From the NCBI GenBank assembly GCA_013397935.1, contig VZRN01005622.1, positions 5,534,342 to 5,598,341 on the forward strand: a DNA stretch of 64,000 nucleotides, written 5' to 3'. The notes beneath the pieces were generated by a model, which saw only the letters and a list, made by a program, of their open reading frames with translations, did no database searches and had not been told where the DNA came from. Each line of letters begins with the position of its first letter. The stretch's first letter is position 1. Shown piece by piece: positions 1 through 15,100 of the stretch. The translations under genes and the position numbers were made by a program. The stretch comes from Dasyornis broadbenti. Its lineage: Eukaryota > Chordata > Aves > Passeriformes > Dasyornithidae.

Positions 1-56
1 ACCCACTTGTGGGTGTGACAGACGTAACCATTCAGTCTTCCTTTCCAAACAAACAG

Positions 57-178
57 CTCCCAGCGCTCCACCTCAGAGTGTGTCAGTAACTAAGAACGAT
101 GGGAATGGGACGGCGATCGTGGTCACCTGGCAGCCACCCCCCGAGGACAACCAGAACGGGATGGTTCAAGAATATAAG
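57..178 (+). CDS. ROBO1: ROBO1 exon 1 of 15 seen: first half of last FN3 domain
   Basis: The acceptor AG is at 55-56 and the donor GT at 179-180 (gtactg, not a strong consensus). The exon enters with two bases completing a split Ala codon and leaves in phase 0. It reads APSAPPQSV, then KNDGNGTA, then VTWQPPPED and QNGMVQEYK (residues 1-41). The FN3 core tryptophan is Trp25 and the strand tyrosine is Tyr40. NGT at residues 17-19 is an N-glycosylation sequon. The APSAPPQ start is the usual linker opening the third FN3 domain of ROBO1. Confidence 0.96.
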
Positions 179-3100
179 GTACTGCTGGCATGCCTTGGTC
201 CCCTGGCAGAGGGAGAATGGCCAGGTAGTGAGGGAAGGGCTGTTCATGGATGCTTGGCTCCATCTCCTGGCTACTCAGGGAAAATGGGAGAGGAAATCAC
301 TGCTTTGAATCAAACTCTGTATTTATTAGCAATTCTGCCTGGGTGGTGGAAGGCAATTAAAACAGCCTCCATAAATCAAAGCAAAGGGTCAACACTCTTA
401 ATTAAAACAGCTCCCTCCTTGCCTTCATTATAACTTGGGAAATGCACACCCAAGGAGAGAGGGAACCATACCTGTTTGAGAAACCATTCTATGACTCCAA
501 GACACTGGCCAAGGTAGTAAATATAAACAGGCTTAATGAGTTGAAAAGCTCAGGGATAATAATTAACAGTGTTAAGATCTGAGTAAATTATGCTTAGCTG
601 GGTAGTTAAAACAAATGGAAAACTTCGAAGGAAAGAATGTGCTTCTATGATAATAAATCTATGAGTGCACAGAAATTTTTCTTTTCTTCCAAACACAGTT
701 CTCATTATGTTATTTAATTTTTAACAGATTGAAAGTACATTGTAAGTATTTATTATTTGTTATTCATTTATGAACATAGCCTGTATTTGCAATTCAGATT
801 TTTTGGTGATAATTTAAATAGCAAAGTAAATGAAGCTTATTTTTCCTACACAAGCTAGAGATGTTCTAATTGTTTAGTTGTGGATATCAAGTAAGCTTTG
901 TAGCCATGGAGAGGTGGGAGCTTTGGTTTCAGCTCCCTGCAAATGCACATTATTGAGAAAATCTTTTAAATGAAAATGTCTTGGCTGTTTTTCAGGTCTA
1001 AACACAGTGCTATAAACATATATTCCTAGCCATCAAAACTCATTTTGGTTTTTTTTTTTTTCTTCTCAGTAAAAATGGGAAAGGGAAGATATTGCTAAGC
1101 TTCATGGTCAATTTAGAATAATAATACACTTTTCAGAACCTAGTCAGCTGGTAAAAAAATCTGTTTATGGCCTAGTTCCAGATGTATAATATAATGCAAT
1201 TGGAAAAAATACTTGTGAAGTTATTTCATTTAAAGGCAGACCTTGAGCTGGAGCGATGGAAATATTTCTGACAAGAAACTGCATCAGGGGAATGTTATGG
1301 TTGCAAGGACACAACGATAAAAGTTAGGAAATTCACATTTCTGAGTGGATATAATCCCTACCCCACCTCCTAGGATTCTGAGGTGTCCGGCTGCCAGGTG
1401 CTGGAGCAAGCACCTTGTAGTGCTTGTGTAGCAGTAGATGGCACAATGGCACGTTTTGCATCTATATTTGTTGCATTGATGCCACTATTTTCCTTTGTCC
1501 TTTTCATCACGAACAGAAAACAGACATTCAAAAATATATATGTGAAAATATAGATGCAATTCCTACTTAAGCTGCTATACGTAATTACTGGTTTTATCAA
1601 AAAAACTAAATAAATGCAGAACTACTGATTAAAGATTAAGAACTAATAACAAGAAAAAAATTCAAATAGAAGTCTTGTGAAATTTTCTCTTTTTTCTTTC
1701 TTTTTTGTTTTTCCATCTTCTGTTTTCTCTTAGAAAAAAAAAAATATCTGCATATATGGGGGAACCAATTATTTTCTTAGCAACTCACATCAAAGGCAAG
1801 AGTGTACCTACTTTAATTAAAGGATAAAATAAATCGGAAGAAGGATACAATCTTAACTGAGGAAGTGTCAGTAGCACACACAAAAAGCCAGAAATTGAAA
1901 TTCACAGCAGAAGTAATTTTCTCCTTCCCTAAGACGAAGTTAGACATTCTCTTGTTATATTAGTTTCTTCGTCACTTACACGTCTGTTATAATGTGAATT
2001 CATCCTTCTTTTATAAGATTCTAAAAGGTCATTTTCACTTGCCTATTTATGTACACAATCAAAGGTAGGATGGCAAGAACTGAACAACTTGATGTTTAAC
2101 CTAACATTTTTGTTTCATGCACTTCTCCATGTGCTTGAGCGCCTAAGACCAAACATTTTTTTGTGAATTAGGAGTTCATAGTTACAAGTACACAATAAAT
2201 GGTTTTCATTGTTTGCATATACACCATTTTACAAGGTGGCAGAACTACTTTCTGCGAAAATGACCTAAGTCAAAATGTAGATTTAAATCTTTTGTTCCTC
2301 ACTTAACTGAGTTCTTACTTACATAAGAGCATTTTCATGACCATCCTTTAGGGTTCAAGAGCAGTGTTACTGATAGTTTTACTCCTAGTACTGGTTGGAA
2401 CAGTCTCTGTGTAGTATCAGAGTACAAAAAGGAGATTCTCTTCATTTGCTCTGACCTGCTCTGCAGCAGCACTTACGTATATCCTGTGCTGGGATTCGAT
2501 TTCAAAGGAACTTGAAATACATTTCACATCCTGACAGTGTCCCACTAGCCTTGTTTCAGTCCATGGCATCCAGAGAAGGAAAAAGGGTCTTTACAATGTC
2601 CTGAAGGTGAGATAAAATTTCCAGTGTCCAGGCAGAAAGGGCTGCACAGAAAGGGCCGTAGCAATTGTTCTGCATGTGAAAGTCTATCTCCCTCACCTGG
2701 CAATCTGCGCAGCCCCAGAATTGCACAAGGGATTTCAAGCAGCTATCTGGGTACTAAATCTTTTAGGAGCTCCATATGTTGAAAGCAAAATCTTCCCGCC
2801 CGTGTGCAGTCGGCCCGGGTTCAGATATGCTGCTGTTCGCAGCCAAGTTTACTTCTTTACAGATAAAGTATTGAATTTAACTAATTTAACTTCCTGGATA
2901 AATGTTCTTTGTAGAGCAATACATTTGTGGAAAGGGGACAGAAAGGAAATAGGCACAGCTTCGTGACTTTTTTTAGCAGATGTAGATTAGCTGCTGCCTC
3001 ACATTGAATAGCAGTTGGGAGTTCAACCATCCTCCTAAAAGCCTTTGCCACATCAGTGGTTCAGGCCTAAAGAGATAAAGATATCTCATCATATTGTTTC

Positions 3101-6100
3101 TCCCAGCCATTTAATGTCACTGATGTAGTATATAAAGTGGTGATTTGAAGTCACTAGACCTGTATCTTGGTCTAAACCAAAAAATGAGATCAGATGTCAT
3201 GCTGTTGTTTCAATTAGAAGACAGCATATCACTCAATATTTTCCCCTCGCTGCCATCTTAAAAAAAAAATAAAAAACCAAAAAACTTTTGAATTCCAGCA
3301 TGATATCAGTTCTCTTATGATGTCATGTGATGAAAGACTTGCTTGTGCGCTTGAGTGACAAAAGCCCTGCTCGACAAATAATTCCTGAACAAGAGAATTG
3401 TAAATTCATTTACCTGAATGCCCTTACTTTTAAGTAAGTTGTTTATGTGAACAGTTCTTGGCTATGGGGCTTCCCTCATTTCTTCTGTGGTATGAATGCT
3501 TCTAGTTTTATTAGCACTTGTTGAACTCTAAATGAATTGTGATAAACTCATCACATAATGGTAGTAATTGGAGCTGCTCTTTGGAACAAGATGTGAGTGC
3601 CTAGGACAGCAATCTACGACTGCAGATGTTAGAACTGTGACAAAGCATAAATTTCTTTATCCAGGAGAAAAGAATGTGTCAGCTTTTCTTCTACTCCATC
3701 AGTGCTGAATTTTGAACATTTATATGTACCATGCATTTCCTTCCCTGCAGGTCTGGTGCCTTGGCAATGAAAGTCGATACCACATAAACAAGACGGTGGA
3801 TGGAACCACCTTTTCCGTAGTCATCCCTTCCTTAGTTCCTGGTATCCGATACAGTGTGGAAGTGGCAGCAAGCACTGGGGCAGGACCTGGAGTGAAAAGT
3901 GAGCCTCAGTTTATCCAATTAGGTGAGCTTCCTGATAATCCTTCCCATTGGTTTGGACAGTTTCTGTTTGTTTGCTTTCGTCTTTTATGGCACCAGAAAT
4001 ACTTTCAAGACAAGTGAAATAGATAGCGTTACTTGATCTCTGGAATAGCAGGATTTGGTGTTTCTGGCTTTAAACTTGCCATAGAACTGCATTCTAAAGG
4101 TGAGATTAAAACAATACAGGGTTGGTTTTTTTTTAATCTCCCAATTTGGCAGTGCATTTTGGTTGTTCACTTTTCAGAGTGAATTTTCACACTTAAGACT
4201 GGTGTAATAACTTGTAGGGGAGTATGAATCACTAAGTGTTGATTCGCTTTAGGGATGCAATTTGTCTCAATCAGATTTTGTCATTATTGAAGCAAAAAAA
4301 ATCAAGCATGCTAAAATTAGGCACAATAAATATCAACAGCGTGTGAAAGCTGATAAATAACCTGAGTACAGGAAAAAAGACGTACACAAATGATTTACTT
4401 TAATTCGACCTTCTAATCTCATTTACACTAAAAATCTCTTTCGTAAGTGTCGACCAGGGACATTGCTTCTGGATGTTTCGGGGAAAAATGCATCTTTGCT
4501 GCTGGTTAGCTGAAGATTATTTAAAGTAGCTTTAAGTATAGTCATATGCTGCTTTCCTAGTATGCCTGGAGCAAAATACCTTATCATTACAGTGTATAAT
4601 TATGGAAGCAAGCTCAGCATGTTGCTTTGGACTTTATGTCCCGTCTGTCTCTGTATCATTAGTAGATCTACCTGCTTATTTCACTTGTTATATTTAAAAA
4701 TCTATAATTAAGAGCATGTGAAAACAAGACAGAGCAACTAATTTGGAAAATTACACGTACATTTCCTTAGGTATTAAAAAGAAGGCCATCTTTAGCTTAC
4801 TTAAATTAGAAGGGTATATGATTCCCAATTACATTGATGGAAATTTTACAATAAAATTGCTTACAGCTTGTATGATATTCCATTGATATGGAATTATTAC
4901 GGAAAACTCTGTAGTTATTTGTTGGATTGTTCTTTCCTACAGCCAGCTACCATTCACAGCTTTCCACAGCCTGTCATAATCAAGCTTTATTCTGTATGGC
5001 TTAGGTTTCAAAAATTCGACATTAGTGAAGTTTATGAGGATAACCTCAAATGTTCAAAGCCAAAGGCTTCATAATCACTTTTTTCCCCCCTTTTTGTCTG
5101 ATGATAAGCAAATCCTAAATGAAGGTGAATTTTATAAGGGAACTTAATCACTCTGAGGTTTTGATAAGTGGAAAAAGAACCAAATGAGACCGTCAGGGTA
5201 GGATTTTTGCTTGTTTCTGTGTTCCTGACCTTTACTGGCACTATGTTAGAAAACAAGAAGTGATCTGACACCTTCAAAGGTGTTCAGATGTGCAACTCTG
5301 GTAGAATTACATGTATTTCCTCATGGCTGGAGTTTGCTTTCTTAGTCTTCACTACTTGCCTCTAATTAAGCGGCATGGCCAAATCTAGGTGTACTGTAGT
5401 AAATCCCAGAATTTGGCGAAGATGTGGAGACGGGAGTCTGTGAAGATCCATGCTACAAGAAACAGAACGAAGAAGTACTTAGATGGTGCTGCAGTGCTTT
5501 CAGCAACTGCAGGAGACAGCTGAAAATCAGTGCTTACATTTAAGAGGTAGTACTCTTAGGTAGCACAGGTCAACCTAAAATCATACAGGTAGAGAAGAAT
5601 GGCTGCAGTTTATCCAACTGTGCCCTGTGATGCAGGTTTTCTCCAGCCCCCTCAGGGAATTGGATTCTTAGTTCTTAGAAGTGCTCCCAGCATAGGGGTG
5701 GAGCAGAGTTTTCTGGTAGCTTTCTGACGAAAGAAAATTAATTTGTTGATGTCATCAATTGGCACTTTTCACCAGCAATAAATGACATTGTTGCAGAGAG
5801 AGGGAAGGGAGGCCAGGGAGGGGAAGGAAAGAGGAGTAAGGATGCTCCTTGTAGAAGGTTTGAAACAGTCCTGACACCGTGCACGTATGTGCTCTAAGAA
5901 CTGTGTGACAGCTTCAAGGTACTACATTTCTGAAACTGCTCCCAACTATTCCTTCAGGAAATCTTTTCCTGATATCTGAATTAATGCAATCCTTAGTTTA
6001 AAAAAAAGAAAATAAGAATTCTGTGTGTGAAAACAGAAAATACTATGTGATTCTGAAGTTTACTTTTTTATAAGAAGTTTTCATTAAAATCCAACATCTC

Positions 6101-9100
6101 TCTCCTTATAATGTGTTTTTCATACAAAAATGTGAGACTGGGCTGTGGCAGGCTCTGGATCTCGTCTCTGAGCCTGTGTACCATGTGGGATGCTCCCAGT
6201 TTTGTGACGCTGGGACATGGCTGGGCAGAGTCTCAGCCGTGTGTGTGACAGCAGGAAGCTTCACCTTTCAGGGCCCACCTTCCAGAACAAGAGGGGAGGA
6301 CAGGAGACATTGGATTCCCTGGGAGCTGAGGCGTGCAATCGCAGTCCCATGCATCAGCTGAGCTGTGATAAATGACCTTGTGCACACCCTTAACCTGTTA
6401 CAAAGACAGGTACAAATTGTAATCTCCAAGCTCTTTCATTTTCCACGTCTCTGCTGACATGAAGCAGTTCACTGAGCTGTGGTACCCCAGACTTCTGTGC
6501 CAGCAGGGACAAGCCAACGAAATAACTTGCTTATTATTCATAAAATCGTGAGATCAACTGAAAAATTATGTGTCTCCTTAAAACACCCTGCATGAGGCTT
6601 CTGAATTTTCCTCTTGGCTTTTGAATGACCTTTTTAAAGCTTTCTGTGGAATTCCAAGGACTGGAAAACTGTTTGTTTGTTTGTTTGTTTGTTTGTTTGT
6701 TTGTTTGTTTGTTTGTTCGTTTGTTTGTTTTAAAAGAAAACATTACATTTTACATAAAGAAAGACTGCAAAATCTTTGGTGTTAAGAAAAAAATTCATGA
6801 GACCTAGCCACAGCTCTCTATATTATGCTTATAACAATAACTGTGGAGAAACAAAATCATAGAATTTCAATAGAACCTTTATTTCTTGTCACGACACATA
6901 ACTTAAAGACATTATTTACAAAAATGTTCAGTATAGAAAGATGAGAATGAGCACAACAGTGTTTCGCTGATCTCTAGCCTGACTTTTGTAAAGGGATGGG
7001 ATACTATCTGTGGCTCCTTGGCAGTATTACCTGTGCTTGTTGACAAGTAACTAGTGGCATTGGAACATGTTGTGACATATTTTGTTTCTGGTACCAGCTC
7101 TGAGAAGCCCCAAAACTGCAGTTAATGTTACTCTTAAGCACATAAGTTGTGTGAATATATTCTATGCAGTTATTTATTAAGAGATGTCTGCAAATTACTG
7201 CAAGTGTTGAGTGTATTATGCAGCCAGTGGATGTCTCAAGTGTACAAAACACGAAGAAGTCTCACTGAATCTTTATTATTCTAGTTGCTTCAATTAGTTG
7301 TGATTTGTGAACTATCTAGCATACCTTCGAGATATTGTATTGTCAGCCCTTAAGGTACTGTGAATGTGATTGTCGTAAAGGGGGTTTCTGTTGATGTTTT
7401 TGTTTGTGGCCTGAAAATAACTTGAAGAAAGTAATCTTTATTTTTCACCCACATGGCAAGCCCTTCCAAATCAGTTTGGTGCTGTCTCCTCAAGCTGTAT
7501 GTTGTAAGATTGAAGTGCACAATTGATATTTTATCAGTTTGGGAAACATATATAGCTAGAAAGGAGACAAAATAGCATCTTCTTACCTTGGTAATATTTC
7601 ACCAGATAATTTTCATGTTGCAGCGTGCATGTATGTATATTTGAGAAAACACTCAGACAACATGTTAGAGGTTTCAGGTGTTCTGCAAGTTTTCAGTTGC
7701 CAGAATTGACAATGTCAACATCATGTAGATATTCCTAGTCACTGTTTGTACCTTTTGTATACTGAATGAGACACAAATATGAAAAAGTACCTTTCCATAG
7801 GCTGTACAAAGCAAAGATAAGGTCGCTTGCACACCTGTGAACCTGGAATTTCCTGTCTTTTTTGAATCTTTGACATTCCAGTCTTAATTGGATATTAATC
7901 TTTTATTAATCACTTAGGAACTTAAATGTTAGCTTTCACATTATTATCACTTATATGAATATTGAACATTAGAGGATTAGAGGTTCCAGTTCTTCTCTAT
8001 GTGAATTCTAATTAGTTTTCATTGAAGTTTGAAACTTGGAGCTCCAAGACATTCAAATCGAGTAGCTTGTGAGCAATAGCCATAGCAACATTATCTGTGA
8101 TTAAAAAGAAAGCTCTTATCTTGGGGTGGAAGAAGGGATGAGTCACTGTGATAATATGCTGGTTTCAGGGAGTTGCGGGATCAGCCTGCTCCAACAACTC
8201 TGAGGCATTTTCAAGTACATTAAATGCTGAGGCTGCTGCTCTGGCAGGAGGATGCACTTTGCCATAGAATGTTTATGTGCGCTTATTATTTTGGCACATC
8301 TCCCTGAAGAGCGCAAGCAGGAACAGGAATGTTCATTATGAACCATTTATATATCAGTCAAAAGTTCCAGAAATTTCCCGGGATGAAGAGCAAGTAGGTT
8401 GTTTTTTTTAGTTCAAGAGCTATTTTCATGACTGATCATTCAGGATCTCACAGGGCTATCAGGGAGAGGGAAGATGCCCTTCTCAAAGAAAGGCTTCCAA
8501 GATAATGTTCCTGGAAGGTTTTAGTGATGAGAAGATCACTAAATTTCATTCTCTTTACTTTATATTTAGCTTACTTTCTATTTTTGAGTTATAAGAGGAG
8601 TAGGATGTAGTCAAAGATGACTTCTTGAAAGCCCTTCCATCTCCTCTTCTCTGATGCTCTTCATCTGTATGTGAACACAGATGCATTTTCTCTTTACCCT
8701 GTGCACAGATATAGACCAGCTTGTCTAATGGCTCTAACAGTCCACCCATATTCAATGTACCATAAGCACAGTTTCTTAAAAGCAAGTATATTATTATGCT
8801 GTTCTTATGCTTGCAATGGAAAGTAAAATAATAGCGTGAAATTAATGTTAATTAAGAAATAGAATAATAAACATTCAAAGAGATTCTTCAGGATTTTATA
8901 ATGTTCATGTTGACTGAGCAACACATTATGCTTGTGTATCAAAGTACTGTCTTTCTGTATGGCTGAATTATTGGCATGTTTAAAAAACATTCTTATTTGG
9001 TTTTTGCATTTGTAGTTATTTTTTCTCCCAGATTTATTGTTTTAAAATATGTATTTTGAGGATGAGACAAAAAAATATTTTTCAGTCTTATTTATTCAGG

Positions 9101-12100
9101 ACCAGAGGCTCTCCAAAAACGTTTTATGCTATTCCATTAAATTGTATAAGAGACAGTAGCTGTTTAAAAATACAGAAATTACTCATTTTGAAAAGGAGAC
9201 TGATGATGCAAGTTTTCATATCTTAATATGGCCTCAGCTGCAGAGAGACAAAAGATGAGATGACAGCTTTAATTCATTGGTCACAGTATACTTTATACAT
9301 TTAAGCCCATCTGGCCACTTGTGTGGAACTTCACTTGGCTGTCTCCATAAAATCTGAGGCAACCCATCTTAACCTTGCACAAATAGGCATGAAATCCATA
9401 AACCCAGCAGACACAAAGAGCGAATTAGTAAGAAAAGAATGAGCCTGCCTGGTGAACTTTCAGACTAGGCTGTGCACTTAGGATCACAGAAGATAAAGAG
9501 AGCTGAAATATGAAATAAAATTTCCAATAAGGTAGCAGTCAAAGGCGGGGGGTGATTTCTCGGCAAAATAGATATTTGACTTCAAGGTCGCAAAAAGTGG
9601 AATCTGGAATCCTTCACGGGAAGAAGCTGTTATTAATTTAACCATTTTCTTTCCAGAGGAGGTTTGTTATTGTATAAATTTTTTTGTGATTCCATCTCCT
9701 GTTTGTATTGCAGTTTCTTACATTTTATTTAGGCTTCTTTTGGCATAACGCACGATGTCATCATTAAAAAAATCCTATTCACTGCTTAGTTCTTAGGGAA
9801 AAGATACTGTTTTGAAGTAAATAGGTTGTCATTTCTTATATAGTTCATCTTAATAGAATTAATAACAGCACCTTTCTCCTTAAAACACTAATCTCTCATT
9901 CTGAATTTGAAGTCACTACCAATAGCATAAAGCACCGACCTGTTGGATTTATACAGGAATAAAAGTGGGTATTTCAAAGACCAAGCTGTGGAATGTGTAA
10001 AGCAATATCCGCTACGAGTAAAGGTTTTGAATTCTTGCCCTCGCCCTGTGCAGTAATGAAATTCCCAGCGAGCACTCACTGTGGTGGTAAGGCACCAGCA
10101 AGGCACAATTTTGTCTTTGAGATGCTTCACTTCAGTTAGAAAACTTGGTCACTAGCTGGATGTTCTTACTGCTGTTCCTAGAAAGTTCCTGCAAAAGTTC
10201 AGTACAGAAAGAGCAGAAAAGACCAATTCTTAAAAGTGCTGTCTCTATTTAAAAAAAAAAAAAAATTAATAGTCTGTGGAAAAAAACATGTTCTTTATTT
10301 TGATGTGGGATATTTAAGGCTAAACTGGTTTTGAAAAGCACTGCTTGTTCATTACTAATAAGACTTCTTGGCCATTTTTACCAACTCATAAATCATTTTT
10401 TAGTTATCCTTTAGCTTTTCATCCATATCTAAGAGGGCAGGATTGGTTATTTTGTAGTTTTATTTTACTACATCCTTTTAAATGTTCAGTCTTTTTAATT
10501 GAGGTCAAAGTGAAAGACTGAGAGACTGCAAACATTACATTAGACTGTGTAATACAAGATTGAAGTAATCTGTCAGGAACTGCAAGATTAAAATATCTCA
10601 CTCAATACCAACCTCATGTGAATGTAGTTTAAATTTGTAACTGTGATTTTCAGTTCTGGGAGAGGATGTTTAGGGAGCTGACTTGTACCCATTCACATTA
10701 CTGCTCATGTTTCCTACTAGAGCTTTCTTTTACTTGGTGTGTTCTTTGCTGATTTTTGGAATAATTTTCTGAAGCTGATGTTGCTTTGTTAAAATAATAT
10801 AAAAATAAAAAATAGAAGTCCACAAGTTTGTAATTTATGAGCCTTTCTATATGTGTACCTGGTAGCCTGATTTGAGCAGCTTTTGTGAGCAAATAAAAGT
10901 CAGTGATATTGGAGGTACCTGTCTTTTACAGAAAACAAATCATTTCTGTCTAGACCTGTAAAAAAGAGATTTTGAAGAGCAGCCTTAAGGATTTTACCTT
11001 GAGAAAGTGGACTGCAATTATGTCAGCTCTTTTCATGCTGCCTTGTTCATTCAAATGAATTGGCTGTTATGGGTGTCTCTGTTTCAGATTCTCATGGAAA
11101 CCCTGTGTCTTCAGAAGACCAAGTCAGTTTAGCCCAGCAGATTTCTGATGTCGTAAAGCAGCCTGCCTTTATTGCTGGAATTGGTGCAGCCTGTTGGATT
11201 ATCCTGATGGTCTTCAGCATCTGGTTGTATCGCCACAGGAAGAAGAGAAACGGGCTCACGAGTACTTACGCTGGTATCAGAAAAGGTGCCCTGTTATCTG
11301 TTTCGTTTTGCTGGCTGCTGAATGCCTGTTTGCTGCCTATTTATTTTGTCATCAGTCTCTTGTTCTTCTAAGGGTGGAATAATGAATTATCATCTTATTT
11401 CAATACTTTGATGAAGTGTGGGTCAGGAGCCAGTGCTGAGAGCAGCAATATTTACATAACGTGCTAAGTCTGGCTTTAGAGCATAAGTCTTAAGCTGAAT
11501 ACCCAGAGTACCTTTTTATAAAGATACTCCTACAAATGGGAAATGTAAAGATGGATTTAAGGCTGGGAGCTTCCAGTATGCTCTTGCTCTCTGACCCTGC
11601 ACCATCTGAAGAGCAGCCAGGTGGATGGGAGCTCCTTGTCCCCTGCTCAGTGCTTTGCCTGCTGCTGGGACCGCTAACAGTGGTGTACATTGCAGTAACA
11701 CTTGGGGTGCGTGTACTTGAATTTCTTCTGTCCTGGGGGTGTGTGGCTGTTTGCAAAAGCACAACAGTCAGGCTGCTTTCCAAGACTCTTTTCATGAATG
11801 CTGTTGTGAGAAACCCTTGTCTGGGACTGAGTTTTGGGGCTATCACATCCTGCATCTGCGTTTGGTTAGAATGGCAGCAGTGGGGCTAACTCAAAGCACT
11901 CTTCATTTTCATGTTATTTCATGTTATTGGTATCTTTTATATATCGCATTGTCAGTGGTCAAGCAGTGCTTTGCAGTATACTCTCTGACAAACAAAACTA
12001 GAATCTCTACCTGGAAGATCTTCTGGAATAAAAACTTGACTCCTCCTGATTAAATAATTTCCATCTTAAGCCTGGAAATTAAAGCTGAATTCAATAAGCT

Positions 12101-15100
12101 ACGGTTCATTACATCTCAAAGCAGTACCTCATAGGCACTCATAGAGTGGGAACCATAACTTTTTGAATGAATCAGAAAATGGAAGATCCTGCTTTTGAAG
12201 AACTAGAGGGAGAATATTTGATACTTAGCAATCAGAAGACAGGCCTAGATTTAAAAGGTGGACACATCTTCATGTATGAAAGGTGTCATGAGATTACATT
12301 CTTTAGACCCTTCAGGAGCGAATTTGTTATGGGCAAGACAGACAGGCAAATCTAACACAAATGGTTTTAAACAGCAGCGGTGTGTTGCTGTGTAAAAGAA
12401 GCAGTGCTAAAAATAGTAAATGAGTGAGTGGAAACATGGAAATAAGTCCAGAGTGCTGCAGAGTTGAGATGTCCTCCATGCTATTAAAGTATCACTGTAG
12501 ACTCCAGGCACAGTGGTTGCAGTGCAGTTGCAACCAAGGAAATCGGGAAGGAATTCCACCCTTGGATTGTGTTCTGCTGGGATTTCTTGGGTAGGACAGC
12601 CCCCCAGGCACTGCTGCTCTGCCCTGCGCTGTTTTATTTCACTAATAGCATGCTGCCACTCTGCCTTTCTACAGCTCTATCACACTAACAGCCCTGTGCT
12701 TTCACCACTACCTATGATTAAGCAAAAGGCATACAATTTATCCTTAAAAACGGTTACTCCAGTGACATCAGCTATTGTTCAAAACAGCTGTGTTTTTGAA
12801 TATCTGTGAAAATATCTCTTGTGTAATTTGGGGTGGAATTTAAATGAAAGTATACAGAAAAGTAGGGTCTGTATCTCTGGTATCAAGTATTCTTCAAAGA
12901 CAAAACTTATCTTTAGGGAAATATGAACTGCAAAGTAGTTTGCCACTCTGCAGTTCATCAAGTCATCACTGCAAGCCCAAACTTTCTTCAGTCTTGCATT
13001 TATTTAATTTTATATTTAGCTTCAGGCCTGTCATCTGTTAAAATACTTCACTACTCCCACACATACATACTGTACTAGCAGTCTTACACACTCGGAAGAG
13101 TTTATTAATAGAAGCTCTAAGAATTAAGTTGTTCTTTCATGTGGTAGCAATAAAATTTCTTTTAATTGAGCCTCTGTTCCTCAATTCCTTAAGAAATTAA
13201 ACCAGGTTTAGTACTTAGCTCATGTAAGAGTAACGAGACAGTAGCCTAAGATTTTTTTTTTTCATGTCCCTATGATTGCAAATTAATTTTGAGATTCTTG
13301 ATTCTCATTGGAATAGCTCAGGTTTAAATGCCTGTTCTATTTTAATGAAAGCTTGTTACTATGGTTCTATATTTTTGCATATAACCAAATTAAACTTGTC
13401 TGTGTGAAAAGGCCCAGCTCAAAGAAAATAAAATGGAATTCCCAAGATAAGGAGCTTTGCTACAAATGCAGCCTGAAGTGGGCAAATGCTCCATTTTCCT
13501 GTCTTTGCTTAGTGTCATATCCGTGGAAATAAATTGGCTTGGTAAAAAGGAGGAAAACCTACAGCACATCCTAAATTATAACAACAAGACACTCTGCACT
13601 CCCCACAAACATCAGAGTTATTTCAAAAATCACATTAAGAAGTTGTTCTCTTAGCCAGAACCTATTCTTTCTGTGCGGGCTTTGTGGATCAACTTCTGTC
13701 TCCAGGCTATTTTAGGGAATATTTGATTGGTTTTTTTTACCTTTTGCTCTCATTAGATCGGAAAGGGAGATGTTAGCCTTGTTCTGCCATCACTGAGAGG
13801 AAAACGATACTGTCTTGTCAACAGGAGGGGGAGCATGTGCTAATAGGAAGAGCAGATGCTGGTGCTGTGTATTTGGATTAGAGACCCTATTGATCCAAAG
13901 AGGATTTATAGTAGCTGTGAGAGAGAAGATTGTCAGGCAGTGTCATTGTTCTGTTGTTAACCTTTCCCTCCTAAAGCCAAGGGTTGAAAGGTAGAAAGGT
14001 GTTATATCTAGGGAGATTTTTTTTGTGTGTGTGATCATTTGAGAAAGAAAGATAATAACTCTGAGTAACAGTCTCATCTCTGAAAACAAAAATTAATTGC
14101 TGCAGTGCATTTTAGTGCCTTTATTACAGTGAGAGTTGGTGCCATTCTTGATTCAGAGGCAGTAAAACAGCAGTTCTCTTTGTTCCTTTTTATGATTATT
14201 ATTTCCTTACTGAATACTTAAGTGTGCCTATTAGTTCAGAGTAATGAGCATTTACTTAGTGAACTGCAGATAAGATTCAATAGGACCTTGATAAGGCTTT
14301 GTTAAGGAATTTGTCATTCTGTATTCTAGAATGATTAACTGTGTGGGGGTTTTGTTTGTGCTAGGATTTTCAGAAAAAAACTTAAAATACCAAACTGAAA
14401 GGGATTTGAAAGGCTAAACCACAGACTCATCCCCTCAGGAGCACAATAGAATATCAAGCTTTTTTTTCTTTTTCCCCCCCTTTTTTTTTTTCTTCAGAAT
14501 GGTACCTGCAGAGACAAGCTTCTTTCTGAATTGCAATTTTAGTTTTATTTTTTATCAATGTGACTGAACTAGTGAGTTAGTTATATATATTTGTTTTGTG
14601 TTCAGCTGTCTGCTAGATTTATACTAATGTGGTATGTTTCCCTTTCTCTCTTCAGCTTAATAACCAGTTTGTATTTTGTTTTGATTTTTCAGTCCCGTCT
14701 TTTACCTTCACACCAACAGGTATATATTTGCACTTTTCCCCCCTTCTTTGTTACTTAAGCATGTGTTTGTGGTACTATTTCTCTTTTTCTGACATAACCA
14801 ACCAGCCCAGCTGTTCTGAAGGGTTTTTCTAAACAATGTCATTAATGACAGGTATCATTATTTGTTCTCTGAGTAGTGTGCATTTGCTTTGTGGCTGACA
14901 GTATTTTCTATTTGTGTGTACCATTTCATAGCACACCATTCCACACCAGCATGCCCTTTTGTAGCATGATCCTGTCAATTTGTGCAACCTGGGCTCTCTT
15001 CCTGCATATTCCAAGGGAGTAGTGTGGCCTCCCACATCTAGCAATGCAAAAGGTGCTTCTGATGGAAGAGGAATGACTTAGCAGAGCCCAGATGCTGACT

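Noticed and set aside
6534..6807. Lys/Gln/Thr/Asn-repeat and Phe/Val/Cys/Leu-repeat frames
   Set aside because: Produced by the GTTT microsatellite.
11536..11889. 117-codon open frame with hydrophobic stretches
   Set aside because: Lies within an intron, has no family resemblance or splice context, and opposite-strand frames of similar length overlap it.
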